64,000 nt of DNA, taken from NCBI GenBank assembly GCA_000499405.2, contig HG738137.1:19740603-19804602 (forward strand). Direction: 5' to 3'. Under the pieces are notes generated by a model. That model saw nothing but the letters and a program-made list of their open reading frames with translations, was not told the origin of the DNA and did not search any database. Below are positions 29,225 through 40,489 of the stretch, in pieces (positions within the stretch are counted from its first letter, which is position 1; each line of letters opens with the position of its first letter). This DNA comes from Onchocerca volvulus. Taxonomy: Eukaryota > Nematoda > Chromadorea > Rhabditida > Onchocercidae. A program made the translations under genes and the position numbers.

Positions 29225-32200
29225 ATGAAGATGCGCGGAGGAAATTTCGATGTTGTAAGTTTATTTTGCCAAAATTTCTATATATTGCATAAGAAAATTG
29301 AAAATCGATTCAGATATATAACGAGAAATATCTTTTATAGGTACATCACGGAATGGTACTACTTAGTGATGGTAAAGGTCGAGGAAGACCTGCACGACTG
29401 GAACTCACAAAAGGTTGATTCTGACCTATTTCCGACTTCTTATAATGATTTGTTCTATTTCTGACCCATCAAAATGTACTTCATGATCCAGTAAAACTAC
29501 TGAAAAAGAAAAATAAACTCTAAAAACATTGTAATTAAAAGTTCTACAATCGATGTCTAATTAAATTATTTCAATAGATTTCGATGTATCAGAATTAAAA
29601 TATTTTTAAAAATTACTGAATTTTCGTTTGTTTTTAATTTAATCGAAGTAATTTGAGGTAAAAGTAAAATGGCGTGCAAAATAAAATTTCAGATATGCTC
29701 ATCATACAAATAACTGCCGAAAACGGTTTTTTGGAAGATACGAATGAACCGACGATGGAAATGGATACCAGCATTCGAAATGTTCATCTGTGCAAGAAAA
29801 ATGGCGGTGGCTTGGGTTTATCAATCAAAGTAAGTTAGGTAAAGTAATGATAGAAAGTTCTCGACTTTTGCAACGAAACGAGATTATTTTCCAGGGCGGT
29901 AGCGATGGTAATCAGCAAGTTCCAATCGTTATTTCAAAGATTTTCCAAAACACACCTGGTATGTATAATGAAAAAATCATTTTTACTCCTTTCTGTGATT
30001 AGTTTTTCTTTCTTTTTTTAAATTTTCAATCGGAATTTTGATACTAAAGCAAATTTACCTCGATCTTATTCCAACTCTTTGATCACCGTAACTGTATATT
30101 CTTAAAAAATGATCGGATCTTGAATGATCTCAATAATGCATTGGATCACAAATGCTTTTAAAGTACCTTTTGATGAATTGATCTTCATAATCAGGGATTT
30201 TTGATGACATTTTGTGATTTTATAGCGGAAGAATGTGGTCATCTATACGTTGGCGACGTGATCGTTGAAATAAATGGACAATCGACAGATGGCAAAACTC
30301 ATGATGAAGTTGTTCAAATTCTGAAAGATGCTGGAAATGAAGTAACACTCAGTGTCAGACATTATATACAAATTACTCCTTATCTAAAGTTGGCATTTAT
30401 TTTGAAATTAAATATTTTTTTTTTTAATGTTATTCCTTAAATTGCTTGCTTAATTTTATCAGTTTGCTTTCAAGACTCACATGATAGTGCTAAAAGAAGC
30501 CAAGCTGTGGAATTCTTTCACCAAAGCTCGGAAATAGATTAGATAACGATCGCTTCTTCACTAAATTTTAGTTCTATGAAAGTTTTAAAAATTGTAATTT
30601 TCGTAAGGATAATTTTTTTTTATAATGCATGCTCAGAAATCCATCAGTATTTCTGAAGTAACGGATTTTGCAGCAATTTCTTTAATTAAGCATCAAACAT
30701 CGGAATTTAGAATGTTGAAATAATTGCCTCTGCAAGAATCATTTTTGAAACTACGACCATATTTTGGAATATTTGAGTTTCCCTTGATCTGCAAAGCCTC
30801 TCGTAAACAGATGAACTTTTTCAGACCGGCAGATTCGCTCAGATCGCATACAAAAAGCGCATTCGACCGTCTCTATGAACCTAACACCTGGAAGGTTCAG
30901 TAATTCAGTCATTTAGAGGGAATTTTTCCTTGAATTTTTAGTGAGATCCTTGAAAAAAAAAAAAAAAAAAAAACAAAAATTAGGACTATTTTTATTTTAA
31001 TATTCATTGTGAGTTTGAACAAATATTCGAAATTAAATATTAAAATCAAATTTAGAGTTCATTAAAAGCGCAGTCATCGTCGTTTCCCATTAGTGGTGAT
31101 ATGATCAGTACGCGAAGTTCCACCGGTCGAGGTACAGCTGATGATACATCAGATGAGTGGAAAACACTGGCCAAGATTCCACTACCGATGGCATTTATTA
31201 CACGTTATTTATGGGGAACTGATAAATTAAGGCTGGTTCTTAAATATACTTTATATGATATTAATTAAAATATAAAATTAGAGTTAATTTCATTTTATTA
31301 ATCTCATAGCTGCAAATCACATATACTAAAATTCTATTCATTTTAATCAGTTTAAATAAATCTGAGGGAACTAAGTGCTATATATTTGTTAGAATTTGAA
31401 GTCAGAATTCAGGAAATGAATCCTGAATTCAATTCAATTTAGGAATTTATCATTTGAAGCAAAGTTGCTCAAACTTACTGGGAATTTTCGCTCCCTTCTT
31501 TTGTAATGAGTAAGGGTGATAAATTTCTAAACCTAAGCTATTTTTCATCATTATTAAATTGAATCTTCTAGTTTAGAATATTTCCATTCAACAAAACGTC
31601 ATCGTCTACCGTTATTCAATCATTTTTTCAAGTTAAAACAAATGTTTTATCACAATTATTCTAATTTCGAACTGAAAAATAGCAAATTTTCCTTAGTTTT
31701 CGCAAAAATTTTAGCCTCATATTTCATGCCTTACACATTTCAAAAGCGAATGCAAATTAAATTTGCAGAAATAATGCATTCGAAGTTCGCGCGGTGGATG
31801 GCTCATCGACAGGTATTGTACATTGCGAAGACAAAAATACCGTAGAACAATGGATCAAACATATTCAGAGTCGTATTACATCGCTCAATTATAAATCCAT
31901 CAAACTGTCAAATAAATATTTGCACAAAAACGAGCAGGTAGGCATTTTACCTGGCACTAAGAAAAGCTAAATATCGAAAAAAAAAAAGGTTCACACGTTG
32001 AAAGATTGAATGATACTGTGTTGGATAATTTTGTTGCAAATGTTTTTCAAAATTTTTGAATGCAATTGAAACTGCTAAATTCTTGAGCCAAAAGTGATCG
32101 AAAAAAACTTGGCAAAAAAAGTTGTTTTCACTTTTTTTTTTAGAATTTTTCAATTAATTTTTTCTTATTTCTTTATTTCTTTTCCAATTTCAAAAAAAAA

Positions 32201-33818
32201 AAATAAAAATTATGCTTTTTTGGTTCTCGATATTCTTTTTTATTTCTTAGTTTTTTGAAGATTCGAAAAACAAACGAATTTTTTCATAAAATAAAAACAG
32301 GAAGAAAAAAGATTGTGAGTATGAAGGTTTCTTATTTTGTAAATTTTTCTTGTTTAGATTTATATCGATTGAAATTTAAAAACGAAATTCAGGATCAGAC
32401 AGTTTCAGATTACATACATTGGTTGGGTAAGCGAACGATTTCCGGAAGAACATTTCAAAGATCCACGTCAACGTTGGGAACCTCGATTCATCATCCTAAA
32501 AGGAGGCGAACTTTGCATTTTCGAATCTCCACCGGTATGTTGAGGGATCAAGAAATATTTTAGAACTATTTTTTAGGATTTCATTTGTTTGATCTTTGCT
32601 CATTTCGTACACGGAAATAGTTGGCTTTATCAGATTCTGATTTCTAGCTGAATTCGGATGATCTGAACAAATGCATATCGTTGTATAAAATTTACGACAC
32701 AGCATTCAAAGTGGTGGATCGAGAAAAGCCGGCATTGGATAAGCGTGATCATTGCTTCTGGATCGAAACATCGATGAATGGCTTGAAGCATTATATGTCT
32801 GTTGAGAATCATCATCAGTTCAATCAGTTCGATACAGCTTATCACCGTTGTCTTCACACTGCCGTCAACACTTTTCAGGTATTTCAGGCCTTTCCGGATT
32901 CATTTTTATTCATATCACTGCATATCTCTACCACATCATTATCACTCTTTCATTTGTATTTATCTTTTGCCTATCTTGAATTTCTGCCATGTTTTATGCT
33001 TATACTAATTTGCTTGAAATTAATTTTTCAATTAAGAATTATATTTTTCAATTCTCAGACACGTACATTTGCATGCAGTTATCTGGGACGTCCGAGTGGT
33101 TTGGTCATTGATATTAAGCAGGGTATAAGCTTATATGATATTTCGACAAAGGTATTTTATTCTTATCAGAAGATAACTTTACAAGTTATTTACTTTAAGT
33201 AAAGATTGAAGAAATCTTCAATAAATCGTGCACACAACTTTTCTCAACAATTTTATATGAATTTACAGCGTTACTCATGGCAATATCGATTCTGTGATTT
33301 GGAATCATCTTGTGATGATGGAAAGATACGATTGCGACTCATTTTCCGCGATGCACGAGCTTCATCTAATAATGGTTTGCAAATTAGGGTAAGAAATATT
33401 AGAATTTTGGTAATGAGCCGCAAATTTGATATTGGTCAGGGGGGTTTGATAAACTGATAATATATTTGCATAGCATATGATTTGACATTTGCGTACATAT
33501 AAGTTTTTCGAAAAATTTTGGTGACAAAAAATGAAGTTTAAACATTTTTCACTTTTATTGAATTTTTGATCTTTCCGTTGTTTTTTTTCTTTTGATTTTC
33601 CAAAGAAAGAGATAAGAAACATGCAAAGTGCAATCTAATATGATTATAAAGTAATACGAGATATTTCATCTAACTATCTGATTAAATTTTTCTTTTCTTT
33701 TTTTCAGGATATCGATAGCGATGAACTTTTGTTCATTGTATACACAATACATGCATTTTATGTGACCAAAGTTATCGCAACGGATCCAGATTACCTGAAA
33801 ACTATTCCACTCATGTGA
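29225..33818 (+). CDS. stn-2: Gamma-type syntrophin (STN-2-like)
   Basis: A cytoplasmic adaptor of the dystrophin complex that links channels and signalling proteins to it through its PDZ domain. Thirteen exons: 29225-29254, 29341-29413, 29693-29829, 29895-29958, 30226-30388, 30825-30894, 31056-31231, 31769-31937, 32409-32534, 32648-32878, 33059-33151, 33269-33388, 33708-33818; 520 residues, close to human SNTG1 (517). Layout: a split PH1 around the PDZ, PDZ about 65-155 with carboxylate loop GLGL (74-77), PH2 about 295-420 starting YIGWVSERFP, then the syntrophin-unique C-terminus. The FEVRAVDGSSTGIVH block resembles gamma-syntrophins more than alpha or beta. Exon 7 appears to use a GC donor (AAG/GCTGGT at 31231), the only site that keeps phase. 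The first exon, only 10 codons, is the least certain. Confidence 0.94.
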
Positions 33819-36800
33819 TTTGACGTAAGTCTTTATGGCATCACAGAGAGAGAAATATTTTTGTGATTTTTTGATTGATTGATTGATTTCGATGTCATTA
33901 TGTATTGTTTGTTTGATAAAAGTTGCAAGACATTGATGATAATAGCTATCTTTAGCGCATGGAATTTTGAAAAATGTTGTCTGGCTGAATCATAAATGAT
34001 ATAAATATCATCGAAAGATCATCGTAAAAAATGAACAACTTATTTGATTTTCAATTATTTATATGATCATGCTAACATCAACATTTTTGGGGATTAAATT
34101 AGAAAGATGGGATGATAGGATGAAGAAAAAGTTAAAAGTCTGATTTACCGTACATTTTAGTTTGTAATTTGTGAGGTCATTGTGCTGAAATTACTTCTTC
34201 AAATTAATTAATCGGAAAAAGACAACATTCCACATCGCTTTGAAAGATTTCAATTGAAATTGTTACGAAATGGATAATTGCGAAAAAGACAGCAACATTT
34301 AATGATAATATGCACCTCTGTGTAAAAAGGATCAGAAAAAGAACTGAGTTCGAATCTGAATTTTAAAATACTCGAAATAAATTTTTCCCAACATATGAAA
34401 TTTTTGGGAGAAAGCTGAAATAATGGAGAACCTTTACGCTAATATTTCGTCCACTTACACCATTTTCTCCTGACTATAACTTAATTAATCATTTACTTTA
34501 ATTAATATTCGTTAGCTTAATTATAAGAAAAAACAATTAATAGACGATATTTGATCGTCGAAAAGGCTTCAGCATCAAATATCATCTATTGTCGATCACT
34601 TATATTCTTTATCTCTCCAGATCAATAACCAGAAAACCGAAAGTCATGAATACAAACATGACAAACATCATGAGTAACCACAAAAAATTTCTGACAAAAA
34701 CTTCAGGAAAAGTTGTAAATATAAATGCTGAAGATCAAGATCGCTATTTTAATGGCATCTCAAAAATATCGAATTCCTCTTCCGAACTTTTCGAAACATT
34801 ATACTATTTCGGTTACTCTGATTCTTACATTTGAAGCAAATGGGCAGCTGCTCTTTCCCTGATATTTAAAAGTTTTCGAAAAAAGCTTAAAATTTTAGCT
34901 TTAAAAATCCCATCTCCTATTTATTTCTCAATCACAATGTCCTCCACCAATTGTACGAAAAGTTTTCTCCTTTCCCTTTTCTATTCATTTTGATTACAAT
35001 TTCTGCTGTTACTTATGCAACTATCAAAGTTTTTAGTCTTTCTATGCACCAATCAAACTCCAAATAAAACAATTAAATGATGTCACAGTTCATTAAACTC
35101 CGAAGAATCTGCGATACATACTTTCTGGAAAAGTGAGACAAATATTTCCATCTAATATTTTAATTATTATGCATATTACTATTTTCAAATACATTTCTAT
35201 TTTTTAAGCATGCGTTATTCAGATCAATTGAAATTCTAAATTTTTCACATTAGTAATCTTGTTTTTAAGATATTTCAAAAATCTTCTCAGTTAATTTTTC
35301 GGTTTTTTAAGTTTCTTAAGTATGGCGTTATACATGTTGCAGTTAGCTTCACATTTTTCGACCATATTCTTGTCCAGATAATTTAATAATCTTAAGCTTT
35401 AGAGTCATGAATACTATTATAAGTTATAGTTGGAAATACATTCATAACACAATATAGGTTTTGCTTCCTTCCTTATTCACATGTATTTGAAAAAATCAAC
35501 TTTTGAATTTCGATTTCCATACTCAATTTAGAGAATCTCGCAAGTGGGCTTCCGACTCATTTCATATAATATATATTTATATGGTGAAGTGGAAACAACT
35601 GTTTAATTGGTGATTGCAAACGTATTGAAATAAGGAATGTTTATTTTCAAGTTTTTTTCAAAATTGCTATTTTCTTTTGCCTAGATAAAAACAAGTAAAT
35701 AAGGTAAGCAAATAAGTGAACAGATCACGGGTTGATCATTGGAGATCTGAATAATGAGAAATATCATTTAAAAAAAATTTTTTATTAAAAAAGTAATAAT
35801 AATAATAATAAGCAACAAACGAGTATAAGTTGCAAGAATTTTTACTAAAGTCAAATTAACATCTTAAAAAAAGAAAAAAAATTTATATTAATAAAAGTAT
35901 AGCAACAATGCAGAATGCCACATTCTCTAACAATTTTATACAGTTGATAATATTGTCAAATGTTAGCAATAATAATTTTTGCTAAAATTAAATGTCATTT
36001 CCCGATACTTTATTCATAAACTTTGTGCATAAAAAAAGTCATAAAATTTACAATATACTGCACCAAAAATTATTGAATATCACAAAATCCATAAACTACT
36101 TATATTAATTAATCCAGCACAAGATCAGCTCACCGAATCTCAATAATAAATGTAAACGTGGAAATTTGAAATTTTATAGAAAATGAAATAATAAAGTGAG
36201 AAAATTTCTGAAATCATGTCAAACAACGAATTGCATGACCTCAGTTACGGAAAAAAAGCTGAACGAAAAAGAATAAGTTTATAATGAAGAGCGATGGATG
36301 GGCTTGTATAAACTGGCATTCACCTATTATAAACATGGGGCACAAAACCTGAATAATAACACTATCCGCCCAAATACCTGTCAATTTTTAAACTATCTAT
36401 ATTTTTCAAAAAAAAAAATTGCTTCTTTTACTATTGATATAGCCTACCACAAATACTCAGTAGACATTAAAAAATGTACCTAAATTCGTTTCGTTCGAAT
36501 TCGATTATAAACCGAATACTGGAGATACCTATTTTCAAAATATATATATTACTAAACTCTTGGTATAAATTGGGAATCAATCTACATCAATAAAGACTAA
36601 TAATTTTTATAAATTTTGTGAACAGAACCAGTAACGCAATTTTTGCGTTACTGATTCTGTTCACAAAATTATAAATAGAGAACAAAGCACGTAAAGAAAC
36701 CGAAATAGAAAATAATTCATACCCGTAAGTGAAAAGAAGCAAATTTAAAATATAAAAGTGAAGAACACTTTTCGTCGGACTTAAATAACTTCAAAACAAA

Positions 36801-37158
36801 TTAAATTATCTAGAAAATACTACATTTGTTCAAGCTACAAGTTTTTTACATTTTAATCACAGTTATCAAATTCAAAAGATTTTTAATCTTGTTCTATCCA
36901 AATGATCCTTTCATACTATAGCTGACTGATATTTCCAGCAGAAACATGATTTTCTCTCATAGTAATTAAGTGATTTAAAATTATTAGAAATATGGGAAAT
37001 ACTAAAAACTATTTTTGTATTTCTTTCAAAAACCTTTGACGAAAAAACTTAAGAATCTATACTTCAGTTATTTGTGGTCTTAGTCGATGCCAGTAGCTAA
37101 TCCAGGAATTGCAAAACAATAAACTAGTTCCAATTGGAACTTCGAAATTCAAGTGGTA
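33819..37158. other. Convergent spacer, syntrophin to methyltransferase
   Basis: 3.3 kb between two convergent stop codons, longer than two UTRs need. It contains a TGAT run near 33881, AT-rich tracts, an AATAAT run at 35807-35819 and a striking inverted repeat at 36606-36675. Open frames at 34589-34834 and 36298-36483 have no recognisable domain or splice partners. Confidence 0.5.
36606..36675. repeat. Near-perfect 70-bp inverted repeat (hairpin)
   Basis: The left arm, ending GTGAACAGAACCAGTAACGC (36618-36637), is matched by GCGTTACTGATTCTGTTCAC (36645-36664). Pairing continues outward through AT-rich bases to 36606 and 36675 with a single bulge. There is one C/A mismatch in the core and a three-base loop. 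It lies between genes on no open frame. The origin is unknown: a small foldback element, a hairpin RNA, or a short palindromic duplication. Confidence 0.9.
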
Positions 37159-40100
37159 TCAGGAAATGTTTTTTGCTTTGATTTTCTTATCAATGAAAGA
37201 CACTTCCATGACACCAAACTGTTTAGTGAAACCAAAATGACTCCAAGCCTCTTGAAATCGTTGGGATATCAAACGCTGACTGGCATGCGGATCAATTTGT
37301 TGTACAATTTGACATGCAAGTATTGTGTTCATTTCACGACGCAATGGAGCAAAAGCACATGTTGGAAATTGCTTCTGATATGCGCGCACTACCTATAAAA
37401 CAAAACTGGAACAAGTAACAAAACATAGCTTTCAAATTTATAGGTCCATGAAATTAAAAATTCACTGTGATGGAACACTTCCAGATAAATTTCTGTAATC
37501 AATTAAACTAAAAGCCAAACAAGAAACTGTTCAAACCAAGAAACCAAATAAATTATTAATAATACAGGATTTCGGGATTCGCTAAATCTCATTATAGGTT
37601 TTTCTTTATTGCAGAAAAAATTGCGAAATAAATTTTTGTTTCGCTCGCTCTCATGAATACTCCGTTAACAATAGTTTGATATTTGAAGGACAAGACCTCA
37701 TCGACTTGATCAAAACCGTTCTCGAATGGCAAAATATTCAATACCACAATTCCTGAAAACTATAATATATAGCATAGGATAGAAATCTTGCAAATGTTTA
37801 AAATGGAGTTACTGGATCAAATCACTAGATACTCTAGATACAAAAATAAAATACCTGTCGGTTTCAAAATTTTCTTTAAATTTTCTATAAAATTTGGACG
37901 GATGAACGATTCCGCAGGACAAATTAAATCGCCATCTTCACACACATCAATAAATACAACATCAAAGAGAACTTCTAAAATCAATAATAAAAGTTGATAT
38001 AAATTGAAAGATGTTACGTGCGATGTGTAAATGATCTAAAAAAATAATATTTAATCACAAATTTGATGACAGACATTCTAGCTTCAGATTTAAACAATTT
38101 TAAGAAATAAGTATTACTCTTAGCAACTGCTTCTTCAATGAATTTCACGCCATTCATCTTGATAATCTGCATTTTTTCATGCTTTTTATCCAGTTCGAAC
38201 CATCGCCTCGCTAGATCAATAACAACTTCATCCAGTTCAACAACAGTTATCGTTATCTATAATGGAACAATAAACTGAAGCAATTAATAATTTTCTCCTT
38301 TTTTTTTTTTGCATAGAAGACAAAAACCTTCCAAACTGTCCTTACTAGATTTCAAAGAAAGAGTTAAAATCATCCAGATATTTTTTATTCACTTCTTTCT
38401 ATTTTTCCCCAATTTCCTTTGATTTTAATTTTTTTTTTTTGTTGAAATCTCATCCAACTCCTTCTTTAAGAAGATTCAGCAAATCTTAAGTCCTCTTTAG
38501 CTAAGTTTTATGGCATCTTAGCCAACTGACTATGTTCTTGCGGGGAATCAACAATAAGTAAAGAATTTTTAAGAGCCAAATAGGTTATTATCTTCAATGG
38601 GGATTTGACAATATACCTATAAAATATCCGAAAAAGCGACCTTCGGAAAGTGATTTGTCAAAAACATATTCATGCTGCCGCCACCAAGACCGATTATCAA
38701 AACATTCGCTGCCAGACTGGCGTAATTGGAGAGTACCAACGCAGCAACGCTAAATGGTACGGTTAACATTACTGCTACATACTGCCTGTTGATATGCGTA
38801 TGATTTATTTTCCAGAATCGTGAATCTGATTCTCTGGACTTGATACCTGAATGCTTTCTTTACAATTCGGACAAACAGGATGGATACAATTACACTGCAG
38901 TAAATTTAAAAACATAAATAGAGATAAAAATGTTCAATTCATCTCCAATTCACATTACTATACTCTGCACAAACCTGAATTTCAGAAAGTGATTGCATTA
39001 ACATAATCTCTCATCTATTGTTTTTAATATAAATTACATCTTCCAACAATTGCAATTTATCATACAGAAAATCAATACTTAGCAATAATTTCAAATCCTC
39101 AAAGAAATTTCAAACTGAAACCTGGAGGTGGGATGAGGCGAACAACAGTTTCTTGTTTCTTTCGAATATGTTGCGTTACCAAAAAACGATTAACATCACC
39201 GCTGAAATAATTTTCCGATTTATTTTAATTGAATTAGTTAAAAGCACTAATTACACAGTTCAAATCTTTTTTTTTCTTTTTTATTACATTACCATTTCTC
39301 GGAGCTCTATAATAAAATGTCAAAGAAATTTAGAAAATCTAATGAAAGCAGTCCAGTACTTAAGTCTCTAGATTCTTTCTTTGCTGAATCTTAAAGCAGC
39401 TCAGAGAACTGAAACTTGGTAAGATATAAAATATGATACATAAATATTAGTAAGAATTTGTATTTACAAGAAATACGAAAAAAGAAACCCACGTAAACAT
39501 ATCAACCGCATCATAAACAGTGTAGCAAATCTTTTTTGTATCAGGACAAGATCGTGATTCAATCATATAGCGGACCTGTTGACCTTGCACAGCGGCAATC
39601 CCATAACTTCGATCTTCCACAAATATTGTCCAATTGAATGACAAATAATACAGAAGCTTAATGTATAGAATAGTAATTTCACATCTTTTAGTTTATCTCA
39701 TTTATCCATCACTTTTAATGATATCTGCTTTTTTGACTGTCTTATCTATCGACTTGATAGGGAATTTTTTTGCCTCTTGAGAAGTACCATTCTATGTACT
39801 GTAATATGAATTAGATTCCCTTTTTCACACTGTATAATTCTTCATTAAACTCTAGCATACACTTAGTTGTGCAGCTTACTTTTTGTTAGGCGTTGTTGCA
39901 AAATAATTTCAACATTGCTGTGCAATCTAAAACTAAAAATTAGAAACATGAAAAAAAAAATTGGTGCTGTGTAAATGCTATGAAAATTCACATAGTTCAT
40001 CATTTCTTTTTGTTTAAAACAACAATACATGCATTATGTGTACATAAATGCAATTTAAATCGGACATTTATTTAAACGTAAAATTTAGCTGAATCATGAT

Positions 40101-40479
40101 ACTACCACTATAGAACTATCAGCACAGAGAACTTGGTTTTTTTATTCCGACAAATGATCCTTTTTTGAGGGAGAAACGTTGAATTAATAATACGTAAAGA
40201 GGAAAGCTTATCAATTACTACTTTAAAACTACGTAACAAATAACAGAAAGATCATTTCTGCTTGATCTTTAAAAATGAATTCCTCAGAACAAAAAAAAGA
40301 AAAATTACCACTATGACGGAAGCTCCAAGTACAATGATCATCTTGAATGTGGGAAGCATACGACGAGAGATACCTATGCGTCGAGATAATTGCCATAACA
40401 GGTTTACCGTTGGATAAGATGCTTTAGCATTGTCCTTACTCCTTTCATCCTTCAATTCATTTCTTGTAGAGGGAAGCAT
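37159..40479 (-). CDS. Single-pass membrane METTL13-C-like methyltransferase
   Basis: A class I SAM-dependent methyltransferase-fold protein of the spermidine-synthase/METTL13 C-domain type. Eight exons in coding order: 40479-40309, 39656-39493, 39201-39122, 38846-38641, 38256-38118, 37974-37855, 37752-37697, 37392-37159; 389 residues in one frame. SAM motifs: IGLGGGS (190-196), VVELD (212-216), then FDVVFIDV (257-264). The pattern HFPK, RWFEL, CPAESFI, KKILKPTG and VVLN follows the METTL13 C-terminal domain closely. Unlike METTL13 it has no N-terminal methyltransferase domain. Instead residues about 47-67 form one transmembrane helix whose exon junction restores a continuous hydrophobic run. 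Basic residues precede it (SRRIGISRR), so by the positive-inside rule the catalytic domain should face the lumen, and there is one NHT sequon at N153. Substrate unknown; it could also be a catalytically altered relative. Confidence 0.86.
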
Positions 40480-40482
40480 TAC

Positions 40483-40489
40483 CTGAAAG
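40483..40489 (-). other. Predicted trans-splice acceptor of the methyltransferase gene
   Basis: On the minus strand CTTTCAG is followed by GTA and then the ATG at 40479. It is a short, strong acceptor with no upstream coding exon found, which supports this ATG as the start. Confidence 0.55.

Noticed and set aside
26610..33818. MSP-domain gene and syntrophin as a nematode operon
   Set aside because: The gap is about 1 kb, well over the usual hundred or so bases, and the functions are unrelated.
38850..38897. A CPNC-type exon (CNCIHPVCPNCKESIQ) inside the methyltransferase gene
   Set aside because: It would need phase 0, but the preceding exon ends in phase 1. Splicing to the acceptor at 38846/38847 keeps frame and gives a continuous protein, so this piece is intron.
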